In this document: positions 18,419-27,079 of the stretch, piece after piece
Position numbering within the stretch: the first letter of the stretch is position 1
How the letters are laid out: every line of letters begins with the position of its first letter
From: Methanolapillus africanus
GTDB lineage: Archaea; Halobacteriota; Methanosarcinia; Methanosarcinales; Methanosarcinaceae
Assembly: GCF_032714475.1 (NCBI RefSeq)
Contig: NZ_JAWDKD010000015.1
Coordinates: forward strand, 1 to 64,000
Length of the DNA: 64,000 nucleotides
Reading direction: 5' to 3'
Made by a program: the position numbers and the translations under genes
Notes under the pieces: generated by a model
Told to the model about the DNA's origin: nothing
The model's input: the letters and a program-made list of their open reading frames with translations, nothing else
Database searches by the model: none

Positions 18419-20983
18419 TTAGTCCCAATATCCGCTAATGACCAATTCATTGACAACAACCGGAACCTCACCGGCATTCACCCTGAAATCATCTGTTTCG
18501 ATGATCAGATAATAATTCCAGTTGATACCGCGGACGATTCTGGCGTTGTACTCATCGTCGTCGATCGTGAAGAAATAGTCGCCCAACAGACGTGTTTCAT
18601 CGTTGACCTGCCAATCTCCGCCGAATTCATAGCCATCGGAATCGACCTCCAGATAAATAAAGTATGTGTCGGGACCTAACTCAAGACTCAGGTTGGTAAT
18701 ATTTTCCTCAGAAATCGTCCCGGCTTCATCAACGGTTGCGTCAAAGACAATAATTTCTTCCCAGTACCACCAAACATCTTCGTTTGGCGGAATCTCTTTC
18801 AATTGAATGTCGCTGGCATTGATTTCAGTTCCGGAAATCTCAGAATCAAAATCATCCAGAATGAGGTTGCCTTTGCCATCCAAATGTGCCGTTATTGTGA
18901 ATCCGCTCCAATGGGAGAGAATAATATCATCTTGCTCGGAAGTGCTTTGATCGTATTCCCAAGATCCATAAAAATACGTTTCGTCAGCATGGATTTCTGC
19001 GTATCCGCTCGGCCAAAGAGAAATGCTGAGAGAGTCTATATCTACAGATTCCCCATCAACCATTAAAGTTCCGGAATTACCGGCCCAATAATCGGAAAGC
19101 GAAGATTCCTGTCCTTTGAAAATCGGCAACCCGTACAAGCCTTCATCCATCTTCCAAATGCCGTTGAAATCCCACGGCGTCCATTGATCCGTGACCGCTG
19201 TTGTGTAGGTTGATTCTTGGTACAAATCGCCCAGCTTTATGTCAATACCGTCATAATTTTCGGAAGGATCCGTGCAATCAATCACCACACCTTCATAGGC
19301 GTAGTTTTGCTCCGGTTCATCGTTGTAGTTATCTTTGGCGTCATTGCCTTTGATAAATCCAATGATCCGGCCAACATTCTTGTTTTCAGTCCAATATGAA
19401 TCCAGCTCAATATACGAATCAGCAACCACGTTATTTCTCACATAAGATTCGCCGCCTTCAACACGGCCGACAATACCGCCGACATTGGATTCATCACCGT
19501 AAACGTAACCTGTGAAATAACTGTTCGAAACGGTTGCATTGTAAATCCAGCCGGCAATACCACCGACATGTGCTGAGCCGTAAATACCGGTTTCTGATTT
19601 CCAAACCCGGTAGTAGCAGTCCGTGATGGCTCCATAATAAGATAAACCGACAATGCCGCCAACCATTTTTTCGCCGCCAACATAAGTGTCGGAAACAGAG
19701 CTTTGCTTGATGATTCCACCGGCATTCAAACCGGCGATGCCGCCGACAGCCATGCCGCCGCTGATGTCGCTGTTATTTACGGAACATTGTTGAATCGTTG
19801 CCGGACCGGTCAGATAGCCATCGGACAACAGAATGTCAATAAAATTGTTATTGTTTTCAACCTCGAAAAGGTCCGTTTCATCATACCAGTCTCCGCCATT
19901 GACGTTCACACCGGCAATGCCGCCGGACCCGACATCCGAACGCATAAATCCATTGAAGCTGCTGTTTTGAATCGTACCGGAATTGATGCCGGCCAGGCCG
20001 CCAAAAGCAATCGATGAAGGCTCCATTTTGGAAGCAGAAACAGCTATGCAATCCATTCCATGAGACATGACATGACAAGATGAAATCGTTCCCAAGTTAA
20101 TATTGGCAAGATTTCCGATTCCAAAAACCCCGCCATTTTCAGAAATGAAAATGGTGGTATTTGAAACCGAACCGGTTTTGCCGATGATTCCGAAAAGACC
20201 GCGGCCATAGTTTTCAGAGGGCAAATCTTTTTTTACCGCAGTGACCGCAGGCTCGGATGGACGAACAGCGCCATCATAACCATCGAAGAAGATTGTTTTT
20301 TCGTTTCCGTTAAAAGAACCCGTAAAAGCCTTATTGAAAACGTCGTTTAAAGCGATCTCTAAGTCGGATCGATCCAATTCTCCTGCAAAGATTTCAGACC
20401 AATCGGCGGAACCAATCGGCGTCCATTCGTCTTGGAAAAACGCCATGTATCCATAACGATAGCCATAGAGATATTCCCCCGTTGACGTGTCCGGCTGCAC
20501 TTCTTTGATTTTTGCCCAATCGTTATCGGTTAATGTATCAAGGGAATTGCCTTCAAACATTCCGGGATACAGTTCAAGCAAGTTTAAAGCCACATAATTC
20601 CAAGCGTCCGGACTGCTGAAATCGTAATGGCTTTCGTTGTTGAAATCCAAATCGTTCATCAAAATGTAACTGCCGGCCAAATTGTTCCGGACGTTGTACA
20701 AGTCTTCAATCGTGTAAATCCCGGTGGCTGCCGAAGAACTTCTGCCGCCAATCTCTTGATTGGCGTAAATTGTATTGCTGCCCGAACCGAGACCTGTGCC
20801 TTCGCCGCTTCCGTTAACGACCAAACCTGAACCGGATTGTACCGGCACTTGCGGCGGCGCCGATTCGTTCGGCGGTATGGGATCTTTACCATAATAAACC
20901 CCGGCCAAAATGAGAAGCGCCAACATGAGAATAGCGAGAGCGATCGCTCCGTAAGTTAATCTTTTTTTCTGTTGTTCATCCAT
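18419..20983 (-). CDS. GLUG-repeat surface protein with N-terminal anchor
   Basis: The start is placed at 20983 (MDEQQKKRLTYG), 19 codons inside the open frame, because GGGGGTT lies upstream and the anchor matches the paralogues. It has 854 residues: signal-anchor segment, short Pro/Ser linker, junction IYANQEIGGRSSSAATG, GLUG body with seven turns, closing cap WDFNGIWKMDEGLYGLPIF and two beta modules. The cap carries Leu in place of the usual Pro (GLYGLP). The second module ends ELVISGYWD. The anchor is nearly the same as that of the 32-residue microprotein at 25675. Predicted extracellular, adhesin-like. Confidence 0.84.
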   Translation of the reverse strand: MDEQQKKRLTYGAIALAILMLALLILAGVYYGKDPIPPNESAPPQVPVQSGSGLVVNGSGEGTGLGSGSNTIYANQEIGGRSSSAATGIYTIEDLYNVRNNLAGSYILMNDLDFNNESHYDFSSPDAWNYVALNLLELYPGMFEGNSLDTLTDNDWAKIKEVQPDTSTGEYLYGYRYGYMAFFQDEWTPIGSADWSEIFAGELDRSDLEIALNDVFNKAFTGSFNGNEKTIFFDGYDGAVRPSEPAVTAVKKDLPSENYGRGLFGIIGKTGSVSNTTIFISENGGVFGIGNLANINLGTISSCHVMSHGMDCIAVSASKMEPSSIAFGGLAGINSGTIQNSSFNGFMRSDVGSGGIAGVNVNGGDWYDETDLFEVENNNNFIDILLSDGYLTGPATIQQCSVNNSDISGGMAVGGIAGLNAGGIIKQSSVSDTYVGGEKMVGGIVGLSYYGAITDCYYRVWKSETGIYGSAHVGGIAGWIYNATVSNSYFTGYVYGDESNVGGIVGRVEGGESYVRNNVVADSYIELDSYWTENKNVGRIIGFIKGNDAKDNYNDEPEQNYAYEGVVIDCTDPSENYDGIDIKLGDLYQESTYTTAVTDQWTPWDFNGIWKMDEGLYGLPIFKGQESSLSDYWAGNSGTLMVDGESVDIDSLSISLWPSGYAEIHADETYFYGSWEYDQSTSEQDDIILSHWSGFTITAHLDGKGNLILDDFDSEISGTEINASDIQLKEIPPNEDVWWYWEEIIVFDATVDEAGTISEENITNLSLELGPDTYFIYLEVDSDGYEFGGDWQVNDETRLLGDYFFTIDDDEYNARIVRGINWNYYLIIETDDFRVNAGEVPVVVNELVISGYWD

Positions 20984-21021
20984 AAACCATAACCCCCTGC
21001 GATGTGAATCACAGATAAATG

Positions 21022-21050
21022 ATGCACAAAAAACACACACATTTATGCAC
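21022..21050 (-). promoter_or_regulatory. Paired TGCA half-sites upstream of the 854-residue GLUG protein
   Basis: Two ATGCAC copies (21022-21027 and 21045-21050) are in direct orientation, 23 bases apart. TAATATATAA at 21071-21080 is the likely TATA box. Confidence 0.5.
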
Positions 21051-21209
21051 CAATAAAAAAATGGAGAAAATAATATATAATAATTTCAAAATAAAAAAAA
21101 TCACGAAAAGCCGAAAGAGATTTTATTTAAAAAAATCAGACAATCGATGTCGAATAATTTTAAATTGTTTGGAGAAAATTTAAAAAGAAAATAATTTAAA
21201 AAAAGAAAA

Positions 21210-21238
21210 TTGAATTGAACTTTTGAGGTTCAATTCAA
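21210..21238 (-). terminator. Intrinsic-type terminator of the 338-residue surface protein
   Basis: Eleven-base arms TTGAATTGAAC with a seven-base loop are followed by TTTTCTTTTTTT on the minus strand, 12 bases past the stop. Confidence 0.7.
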
Positions 21239-21249
21239 TGATAGATGGT

Positions 21250-22266
21250 TTATTCAAGAAGGGCAGGACTTAAAACAAGAGTATTGACGGTAACAGTATA
21301 ACCATCAACTTCAAATTGAATCGGCGTCGAAAATACCAGATTACCGGTGTTGTCACACTTCGCATTTAAAGTCGCGCCATTACCATCACTTATCGTGAAA
21401 GTGAGATCTCCTGCGTCTCGAGTGGATGTGTTAAACGTCCAAGTTCCATGATTGAATACCAATTTACTAAGGCTGGTTACATTAAGTTCTCCTTTGAAAT
21501 CTCCGTCGGACGTCCCATCATTTGAAATTTGAATAAAGGTATCCGGCCCCAGGCTAGACTCATCTATTGGTAATATCACCGGTGTTCCAAAGTCGTAGGA
21601 AACCGTTGCTGAAAGATCTTCCACAATCCAATACTGTGGAATAGCTTCTACCCAAACAAGATCGCTCAATGTCGCCGTAAAGCAGCCGGATGTAATGTTA
21701 AACGAATCTGTAAAATTCAGTTTTCCGTCGCTTTCCAAAATAACATTGCATTCTTCACCGTCATATTTGAAAATGTAATCTCCGACCGTTGACGTCTTTT
21801 TATTATACGCCCATGTTCCGTCACCTTCAGCAATCGTAAGACCACCAGATTGTCCCCCAATATAAAAATAAGTATACAAATTAAATGTTCCATCTTCATA
21901 AACAAAGATTTCATAAACGGAAAGATCTGTTTGATCAAATGTTACAATGCCCGGAACTTCTCCGTTAACTGTTTCAATATCCCAGTATCCGACGATGGAA
22001 ATTTCCTTCGCTGATGGTGTGCTGCCACCGATTGATTGATTGGCAACGATGGTCGGCGGCGTTGTATTGACCGGCGGATTGTTTGTCGGACTGCTCACAG
22101 GCGTCGTCTCTTGAAGACTTTCTCCGGCCGTGTCGGCCGGCGTGTCGGTTGGCGTATCGTTGACCGGCGCATTGTTGTTACCCCCAAAGAGTAAAAACAG
22201 CGCGAGTATGATGACAAGGAGTGCAATGACCCCGGCCACCACATATTGTTGTGTTTTTCTGTCCAT
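21250..22266 (-). CDS. Anchored surface protein with paired beta module
   Basis: The 338-residue protein opens MDRKTQQYVVAGVIALLV, a signal-anchor resembling the 902-residue GLUG protein but without Cys, so a membrane-spanning anchor is expected. A Pro/Thr-rich linker (about residues 30-85) ends in ANQSIGGSTPSAKEISIVGY, the same junction that precedes the modules of the lipoproteins at 6538 and 7852. Two beta modules follow: GDYIFKY...CNVILESDGKLNF and GDLTFTI...LNAKCDNTGNLVF. It carries a large-protein-type anchor on a small-protein-type body, so it bridges the two subfamilies of the island. Function unknown. Confidence 0.82.
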   Translation of the reverse strand: MDRKTQQYVVAGVIALLVIILALFLLFGGNNNAPVNDTPTDTPADTAGESLQETTPVSSPTNNPPVNTTPPTIVANQSIGGSTPSAKEISIVGYWDIETVNGEVPGIVTFDQTDLSVYEIFVYEDGTFNLYTYFYIGGQSGGLTIAEGDGTWAYNKKTSTVGDYIFKYDGEECNVILESDGKLNFTDSFNITSGCFTATLSDLVWVEAIPQYWIVEDLSATVSYDFGTPVILPIDESSLGPDTFIQISNDGTSDGDFKGELNVTSLSKLVFNHGTWTFNTSTRDAGDLTFTISDGNGATLNAKCDNTGNLVFSTPIQFEVDGYTVTVNTLVLSPALLE

Positions 22267-22312
22267 AATCTAAACTCCACTGAATTTTCTAAAACCCTAA
22301 ACCGAAATAATC

Positions 22313-22336
22313 ATGCATAATTTGACCATTATGCAT
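22313..22336 (-). promoter_or_regulatory. Paired ATGCAT sites upstream of the 338-residue surface protein
   Basis: Perfect ATGCAT palindromes at 22313-22318 and 22331-22336 are 18 bases apart, with a TATA box (ATATAAAT) at about 22358-22367. Confidence 0.55.
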
Positions 22337-22472
22337 GTAATAAAAATCTAAAAGAATAATATATAAATTTTTATTAAATCAACAGACAGCGAATGAAAAT
22401 TTTTATAGAATGAATCAAAAAAGAGAGATTTCTCAGAGAGTTATCGATCATAATTCGTCAAAAATCGATGAT

Positions 22473-22499
22473 AAGACGGTTGTAATAAATAGAACCAGA
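22473..22499 (-). promoter_or_regulatory. Conserved distal upstream element, diverged copy
   Basis: GACGGTTGTAATAAATAGAA lies 207 bases before the start at 22266 and resembles the elements at 18270 and 25435. Confidence 0.3.
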
Positions 22500-22530
22500 A
22501 CAATTATTATAGTTTTTAAAAAAAGGAAAA

Positions 22531-22556
22531 TTGAATTGAACCGAAGTTCAATTCAA
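22531..22556 (-). terminator. Intrinsic-type terminator with UUCG loop
   Basis: Perfect eleven-base arms TTGAATTGAAC enclose CGAA (UUCG on the transcript), followed by TTTTCCTTTTTTT. It lies about 90 bases past the stop at 22647. Confidence 0.7.
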
Positions 22557-22646
22557 AATTTTAAATTCAGGTTTTGACGATTTTAGGTTTTGGTTTTAAC
22601 CACATGAAAATGACATACTCGTCCGATTGAGGACATGACATCATTC

Positions 22647-25214
22647 TCATGTTTTTTGCTGATCTCGAATGACAAGTTCGTTCAATTCTATGGTGTACAG
22701 TCCTTCTTCAAAGCTGAAACCGGTTGTATCAACCATCAGATAATAGCCCGAATATCCGGAGAAAACAATTCTTGCATTGTATCTCTCGTCGTCAAACGTG
22801 AAGGTATAGTCTCCCAGCAGACGCGTTGTATTGATTTCCCATTCTCCTTCTTTTTCAAGTGATCCGAGATCAGTGATCCAGATATTAAAAGAATAGTCAC
22901 CATTGTCATCAAGATCAAGAGACGCGTCTTCAATGTCGTCGATTGAAATTGGATCTTCGTCAACCGTTGCGTCAAATGCAACAATCGAATGCCAATATAT
23001 CCTGCCACGTTGATCATTTGGCGGAACTTCTCTCAATTCGATTCCGATCATATCGATTTTATCGTCCTCACCATAGGTGAAACTCAAATCTTCAAAGATC
23101 AGGGTTCCTTGGTTGTCCAAATATGCTTTGAATTCGTATTCAAGACCATCCAAGTACCAGTACACAATGATGTCGCCTTGATCCGGAGTGCTTCGATCAT
23201 ATATCCAACGTCCGTACTGTCTGGAATATTCGTTGATCTCAATGAATACACTTCCATCTCTCATAAGGGAAATGAACGAAGATTTAATTAATACAGATCC
23301 ATCATTTACGGTTAATTCTGTTCCGGGATCAATTGTCCAAAACTCAGCCAGAGAAGAGTCTTGTCCCTTGAAAATCGGAAGTCCGTACGGACCTTCGTCC
23401 ATCTTCCAAATTGAAGTGAAATCCCAAGACGTCCATTTATTTTGAACAGCCTTCGTGTAGGTTGATTTTTGATATAAATCACCCAACTTCCGGTCAGCGC
23501 CGTTATAAGTTCCGGAATCATCCAATGAACAACTGATGGATATGCCTTTGTAGGCATAGTTTTGTTCATCATCGTAAGTGACGTCGTCTTCAATGAACCC
23601 GGCAATCCGGCCAACATGAACGCTGTCACCTTGTAACTCAATGCATGAATCGGCAACCATGTTGTTCTTCACAATGGATTCGCTGCCTTCGACGTGGCCG
23701 ACGATGCCGCCGACATGGTCTTCACTGCCGCTGAGATTTCCTGTGAAATAACAGTTTGAAACAGTCGTATTGCAAATCCAACCGGCGATACCGCCGATAT
23801 CACTTGAACCATGAATATAGGGCCACGTAATTTGTTTATAATAACAATTCTCGATTTTTCCGCCGTCAGATGCACCGACAATACCGCCGAGCATATCCCC
23901 GTCACTGACAGAAGTATTGGAAACGGAACAACGTCGAATCGTGCCGGCGCCATCCAAATTTGACGCCGACCCGGAAACAAGACCGGAAAAGATTGAAACG
24001 AGGCCTTCGATTTCTTCAACTTCTTCCGAAGACATTCCATCGTTCGTCAGTTTGCGAACCATATTATCTTCAATGCCCTCCGTTATCCATTGACCACCTG
24101 CGCCAACGTTAAATCCGGCAATGCCGCCGCCGCCAAAAGTACCTGCAATATACATACTGTCAACGTAACTGTCTTGAATGACGCCTGAATTAATACCGGA
24201 TATCCCGCCGGCCAACGTTGTTCCGCGAACGTCTGTCGAACATCCCGTAGAATGAACGACCGACAAGGAAGAGAGCGTACCACAATTGACGACCGCAATA
24301 CTTCCGCTAAACTCGTTGATGGCGCCGGAGTTAACCGTGTTCAAGTTTGAAACCGAACCGGTTTGACCGACAACGCCGAAAAGACCGCCGAAAAGAGAAG
24401 AAAATTGATCGTTTACTGACTCGGGTCTGTAGGGAGAACTGTCCGAATCCTTGAATTGAGATATTGTTTTTCCGTTCCCATCAAAAGACCCGGTGAACGA
24501 TGTTTTAAAGGCCGTGTTGGACAACGCGGCCAAATCTGCCGTATTCATGCGGTTCAAAACATATTCGGTTTGCTCAACCGGCCCCATTTCGGAAAAACCT
24601 TCGTCCTCAAGATAAGATTGCGAACGCTCCTCAATGGTATCTGCGGAAGATTCAATGTCAATATACCCAATTGGTGTCCAATAATAGTTGAAAAATCCCG
24701 TGTAACCGCCTTGATTTTGATCCTGCAACTCCGAATCAGCGAGGACGGCTTCGATGAAATCATCAACGGTTGGATAGTCTTCATCATCAGCATAATTAAC
24801 TGAGTAAACATAACTCCAAGCGCCCGTATGATTGAAATCATAGTCGTTATCATCGGAGAAATCCAAATCGTTCATCAGCTTGTAATTGCCGGACAAATCG
24901 TTTCGAATATCATACAAATCTTCAATGGAATAAATTTCAGCCACAGGCCCATCCGGCACCTGTTTTGAAGAACTGCCGCCGCCGGTACCTTGATTGGCGT
25001 AAATGGTGTTGTCGCCGGCCAAGCCTTCGCCCGTGCCGGAAGGTGACGGATCTGCAGCGTCCGGTGTGTTCGGCGATTCCGGCGTGCCCGATGGCGTGCC
25101 GTTCGTCGTATTTGTGTTATTGCCGGACGGGCCAACGCAACCGCCGGCACTGACCGAAACAATAAGCACGATAATCAAAAGAATCAGTGATAATTTGTTT
25201 AATTTTTGCCCCAT
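22647..25214 (-). CDS. GLUG-repeat surface lipoprotein
   Basis: The start is placed at the ATG 25214 (MGQKLNKLS), ten bases after GGGG. A TTG three codons earlier is also open. This is the only large member with a lipobox in a classical signal peptide (SAGGC, Cys26), so it should be lipid-anchored. The linker (PSGTPESPNTPDAADPSPSG) and the junction IYANQGTGGGSSS follow. The GLUG body has six GG-(I/L)-x-G turns and the cap WDFTSIWKMDEGPYGLPIF, then two beta modules (GDIIVYW...FKAYLDNQGTLIFED; GDYTFTFDDERYNARIV). It has 855 residues. Probable adhesin-like surface protein. Confidence 0.84.
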   Translation of the reverse strand: MGQKLNKLSLILLIIVLIVSVSAGGCVGPSGNNTNTTNGTPSGTPESPNTPDAADPSPSGTGEGLAGDNTIYANQGTGGGSSSKQVPDGPVAEIYSIEDLYDIRNDLSGNYKLMNDLDFSDDNDYDFNHTGAWSYVYSVNYADDEDYPTVDDFIEAVLADSELQDQNQGGYTGFFNYYWTPIGYIDIESSADTIEERSQSYLEDEGFSEMGPVEQTEYVLNRMNTADLAALSNTAFKTSFTGSFDGNGKTISQFKDSDSSPYRPESVNDQFSSLFGGLFGVVGQTGSVSNLNTVNSGAINEFSGSIAVVNCGTLSSLSVVHSTGCSTDVRGTTLAGGISGINSGVIQDSYVDSMYIAGTFGGGGIAGFNVGAGGQWITEGIEDNMVRKLTNDGMSSEEVEEIEGLVSIFSGLVSGSASNLDGAGTIRRCSVSNTSVSDGDMLGGIVGASDGGKIENCYYKQITWPYIHGSSDIGGIAGWICNTTVSNCYFTGNLSGSEDHVGGIVGHVEGSESIVKNNMVADSCIELQGDSVHVGRIAGFIEDDVTYDDEQNYAYKGISISCSLDDSGTYNGADRKLGDLYQKSTYTKAVQNKWTSWDFTSIWKMDEGPYGLPIFKGQDSSLAEFWTIDPGTELTVNDGSVLIKSSFISLMRDGSVFIEINEYSRQYGRWIYDRSTPDQGDIIVYWYLDGLEYEFKAYLDNQGTLIFEDLSFTYGEDDKIDMIGIELREVPPNDQRGRIYWHSIVAFDATVDEDPISIDDIEDASLDLDDNGDYSFNIWITDLGSLEKEGEWEINTTRLLGDYTFTFDDERYNARIVFSGYSGYYLMVDTTGFSFEEGLYTIELNELVIRDQQKT

Positions 25215-25273
25215 AAAATCCAACCCCGCTTTGAATTTGATTCAAAGATTCTTTGGAAAAATAACGATTAAAT

Positions 25274-25298
25274 ATGCACATAATATTTTATTGTGCAT
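25274..25298 (-). promoter_or_regulatory. Inverted ATGCAC/GTGCAT pair at the promoter of the GLUG lipoprotein
   Basis: ATGCAC (25274-25279) and GTGCAT (25293-25298) form an exact inverted repeat with 19-base spacing. The TATA box is AATATATAAAC at about 25318-25328, placing the pair over the predicted transcription start. Confidence 0.6.
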
Positions 25299-25434
25299 AA
25301 AATAAAATGATTGAAGAGAATATATAAACTTTATGAGACCGAGATGCAGAGAACGAAATATTTGAAAAAAACTCTAAAAAAAGAACAAAATGGAGAAAAT
25401 GTAAACATCATGATTTGTCACAAGTGAACAATAA

Positions 25435-25467
25435 AGCGGTTATAATAAATAGGATGAAAAAAGCGCA
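25435..25467 (-). promoter_or_regulatory. Conserved distal upstream element
   Basis: AAGCGGTTATAATAAATAGG followed by ATGAAAAAAGCGC lies about 221 bases before the start at 25214 and closely matches 18270-18300. Confidence 0.4.
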
Positions 25468-25576
25468 AAAACCTAAAATTCAAAAAAAGAAAACAAAAAG
25501 AAAAGCGGCAATTGGTTTGCCGGATTTGCTTTTGAATTTTGATTTTTAATGCTGAAACACAGTTTGACAACCGGAA

Positions 25577-25675
25577 TCACAGATAGTAGTAATAGTAAGC
25601 GGCCAACGCAATGATTGCGATGATCACAATCGCGACGACGCCGTAGGTCAAGTATTTCTTTTGCTGTTCATCCAT
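25577..25675 (-). CDS. Anchor-only membrane microprotein (32 aa)
   Basis: This frame codes for 32 residues: MDEQQKKYLTYGVVAIVIIA, then more hydrophobic residues, then five tyrosines and a final leucine. The first half almost repeats the anchor of the 854-residue GLUG protein (MDEQQKKRLTYGAIALAIL), but nothing follows it. It has its own GAGGCAG Shine-Dalgarno nine bases before the ATG. It also has paired TGCA sites at 25728-25750 and a TATA stretch at 25776-25783, the same layout as its large paralogues. The stop TGA is clean. It should be a single-pass membrane peptide. It may be a functional microprotein or a remnant, and the intact expression signals favour function. Confidence 0.65.
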   Translation of the reverse strand: MDEQQKKYLTYGVVAIVIIAIIALAAYYYYYL

Positions 25676-25727
25676 AATGACTGCCTCGCTTATTTTTTGA
25701 ATACAAACGAATATAACAAATTGAACC

Positions 25728-25750
25728 GTGCACAACTTTTTATTATGCAC
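25728..25750 (-). promoter_or_regulatory. Paired TGCA half-sites upstream of the anchor-only microprotein
   Basis: GTGCAC (25728-25733) and ATGCAC (25745-25750) are 17 bases apart, with ATTATATAAAA at about 25775-25785 as the TATA box. Confidence 0.5.
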
Positions 25751-25889
25751 TTACCCATAGATATATCATTATCATTATATAAAATCTTCTAATATATTGA
25801 AGCGCACATAATATCAAAAAATTGAGATCTTATTAAAATAAAGAATAGATTTATAAAAAGAATATAAATAGAAGAAAAAACAACATCCC

Positions 25890-27017
25890 ATGATGTTTAT
25901 GTCCGCCAAGCAATCCCAAAAAGTCGGTCTCCCGCCGGGTTCTTTGATTTATATCACCGAAGAGGAAGAGACGGAAATTCCGGAAAGTGAAAAAAAAGTG
26001 ACGGTCTATGCCATCACATACAACGAATCCGGATATGAAGAGAAGAAGATCGAGTCCATCAACGATTTGAAAAATTTAATCACGGACGATCCGGCTTCGG
26101 CTGCCGCCGCCACGGCGCCCGCCGCATCCGCTGCACCGACGACTTGGATTCATGTGACGGGGCTGTGGGACATCGACGTCGTCCGCGCGCTGGGCGAAAA
26201 ATACGGCATTGAGCCGCTGACGCTGGAAGATATTCTCAGCATGGGGCAGCGCCCGAAAACCGAAGAATTTGAAACATACATTTACACGATTTTAAAACAT
26301 GTGATGTTTGACGACGACGATAAAGAAGTTATCAACGATCAAATCAGTATTATCACCAAAGACAAAACCGTCATCAGTTTCGCTGAAAAATCATACAATA
26401 TCTTCGACCCGGTGATCAAACGCCTCAAAAAGGACGGCCGGATTCGGAAGTACGGCGCCGATTATCTCACTTACGCGCTCATTGACGTCGTCGTCGACAA
26501 TTATTTCCTTGTCATGGAACAGTTTGAGGAATGGTTTGACGAAGTCGAAAAACGGATGGTCAGCCATCCGGAAAAAGAATCCGCCGGTGAAATCAACCGG
26601 ATGCGGACGGAACTTTTCTTGTTCAACAAAGCCGTTTGGCCGCTGATTAACGTGACCGACAGTTTGGAAAAATCCGAATCCAAACTGATTAAAAAACCGA
26701 CGCGCGTTTATTTCCGCGACGTTCAAGACCATGTCACAAGAATTGTGGAATCCATCGAAACCGGCCGCGAAACCGTGACCGGCATTTTTGATATCTACAA
26801 TTCCGGCATTTCAAAACGGCTCAACGAGACCATGAAAGTGCTGACGGTTATTTCCACCATTTTCATTCCGCTGACGTTCATCGTCGGCGTCTACGGCATG
26901 AATTTCGAATACATGCCGGAGTTGTATTGGAAATACGGCTATTATGCTTGTCTCGGGTTGATGCTTTTGATCTTTGTGACGATGATTTTGTATTTCAAGA
27001 AAAGAGGTTGGTATTGA
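25890..27017 (+). CDS. corA: CorA family magnesium/divalent cation transporter
   Basis: This is a pentameric Mg2+ (or Co2+/Ni2+) channel protein. The C-terminus shows two membrane segments joined by the diagnostic YGMNFEYMPEL loop (GMN motif), ending in the basic tail KKRGWY. The long N-terminal cytoplasmic domain is typical. An Ala/Pro-rich insert near residues 70-85 (AAAATAPAASAAPTTW) is unusual low-complexity sequence between its first strands. AATATAAATA at about 25861-25870 is the likely TATA box, only about 25 bases before the ATG at 25890. The transcript may therefore be leaderless. In-frame ATGs at 25893 and 25902 are alternatives. The gene diverges from the surface-protein island. 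Confidence 0.92.
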   Translation: MMFMSAKQSQKVGLPPGSLIYITEEEETEIPESEKKVTVYAITYNESGYEEKKIESINDLKNLITDDPASAAAATAPAASAAPTTWIHVTGLWDIDVVRALGEKYGIEPLTLEDILSMGQRPKTEEFETYIYTILKHVMFDDDDKEVINDQISIITKDKTVISFAEKSYNIFDPVIKRLKKDGRIRKYGADYLTYALIDVVVDNYFLVMEQFEEWFDEVEKRMVSHPEKESAGEINRMRTELFLFNKAVWPLINVTDSLEKSESKLIKKPTRVYFRDVQDHVTRIVESIETGRETVTGIFDIYNSGISKRLNETMKVLTVISTIFIPLTFIVGVYGMNFEYMPELYWKYGYYACLGLMLLIFVTMILYFKKRGWY

Positions 27018-27079
27018 AAAACATCGGTTTTGCGGCTTACCGCTGCGAACGAAGTGAGTTTTTGGATAAACGATAAAAT

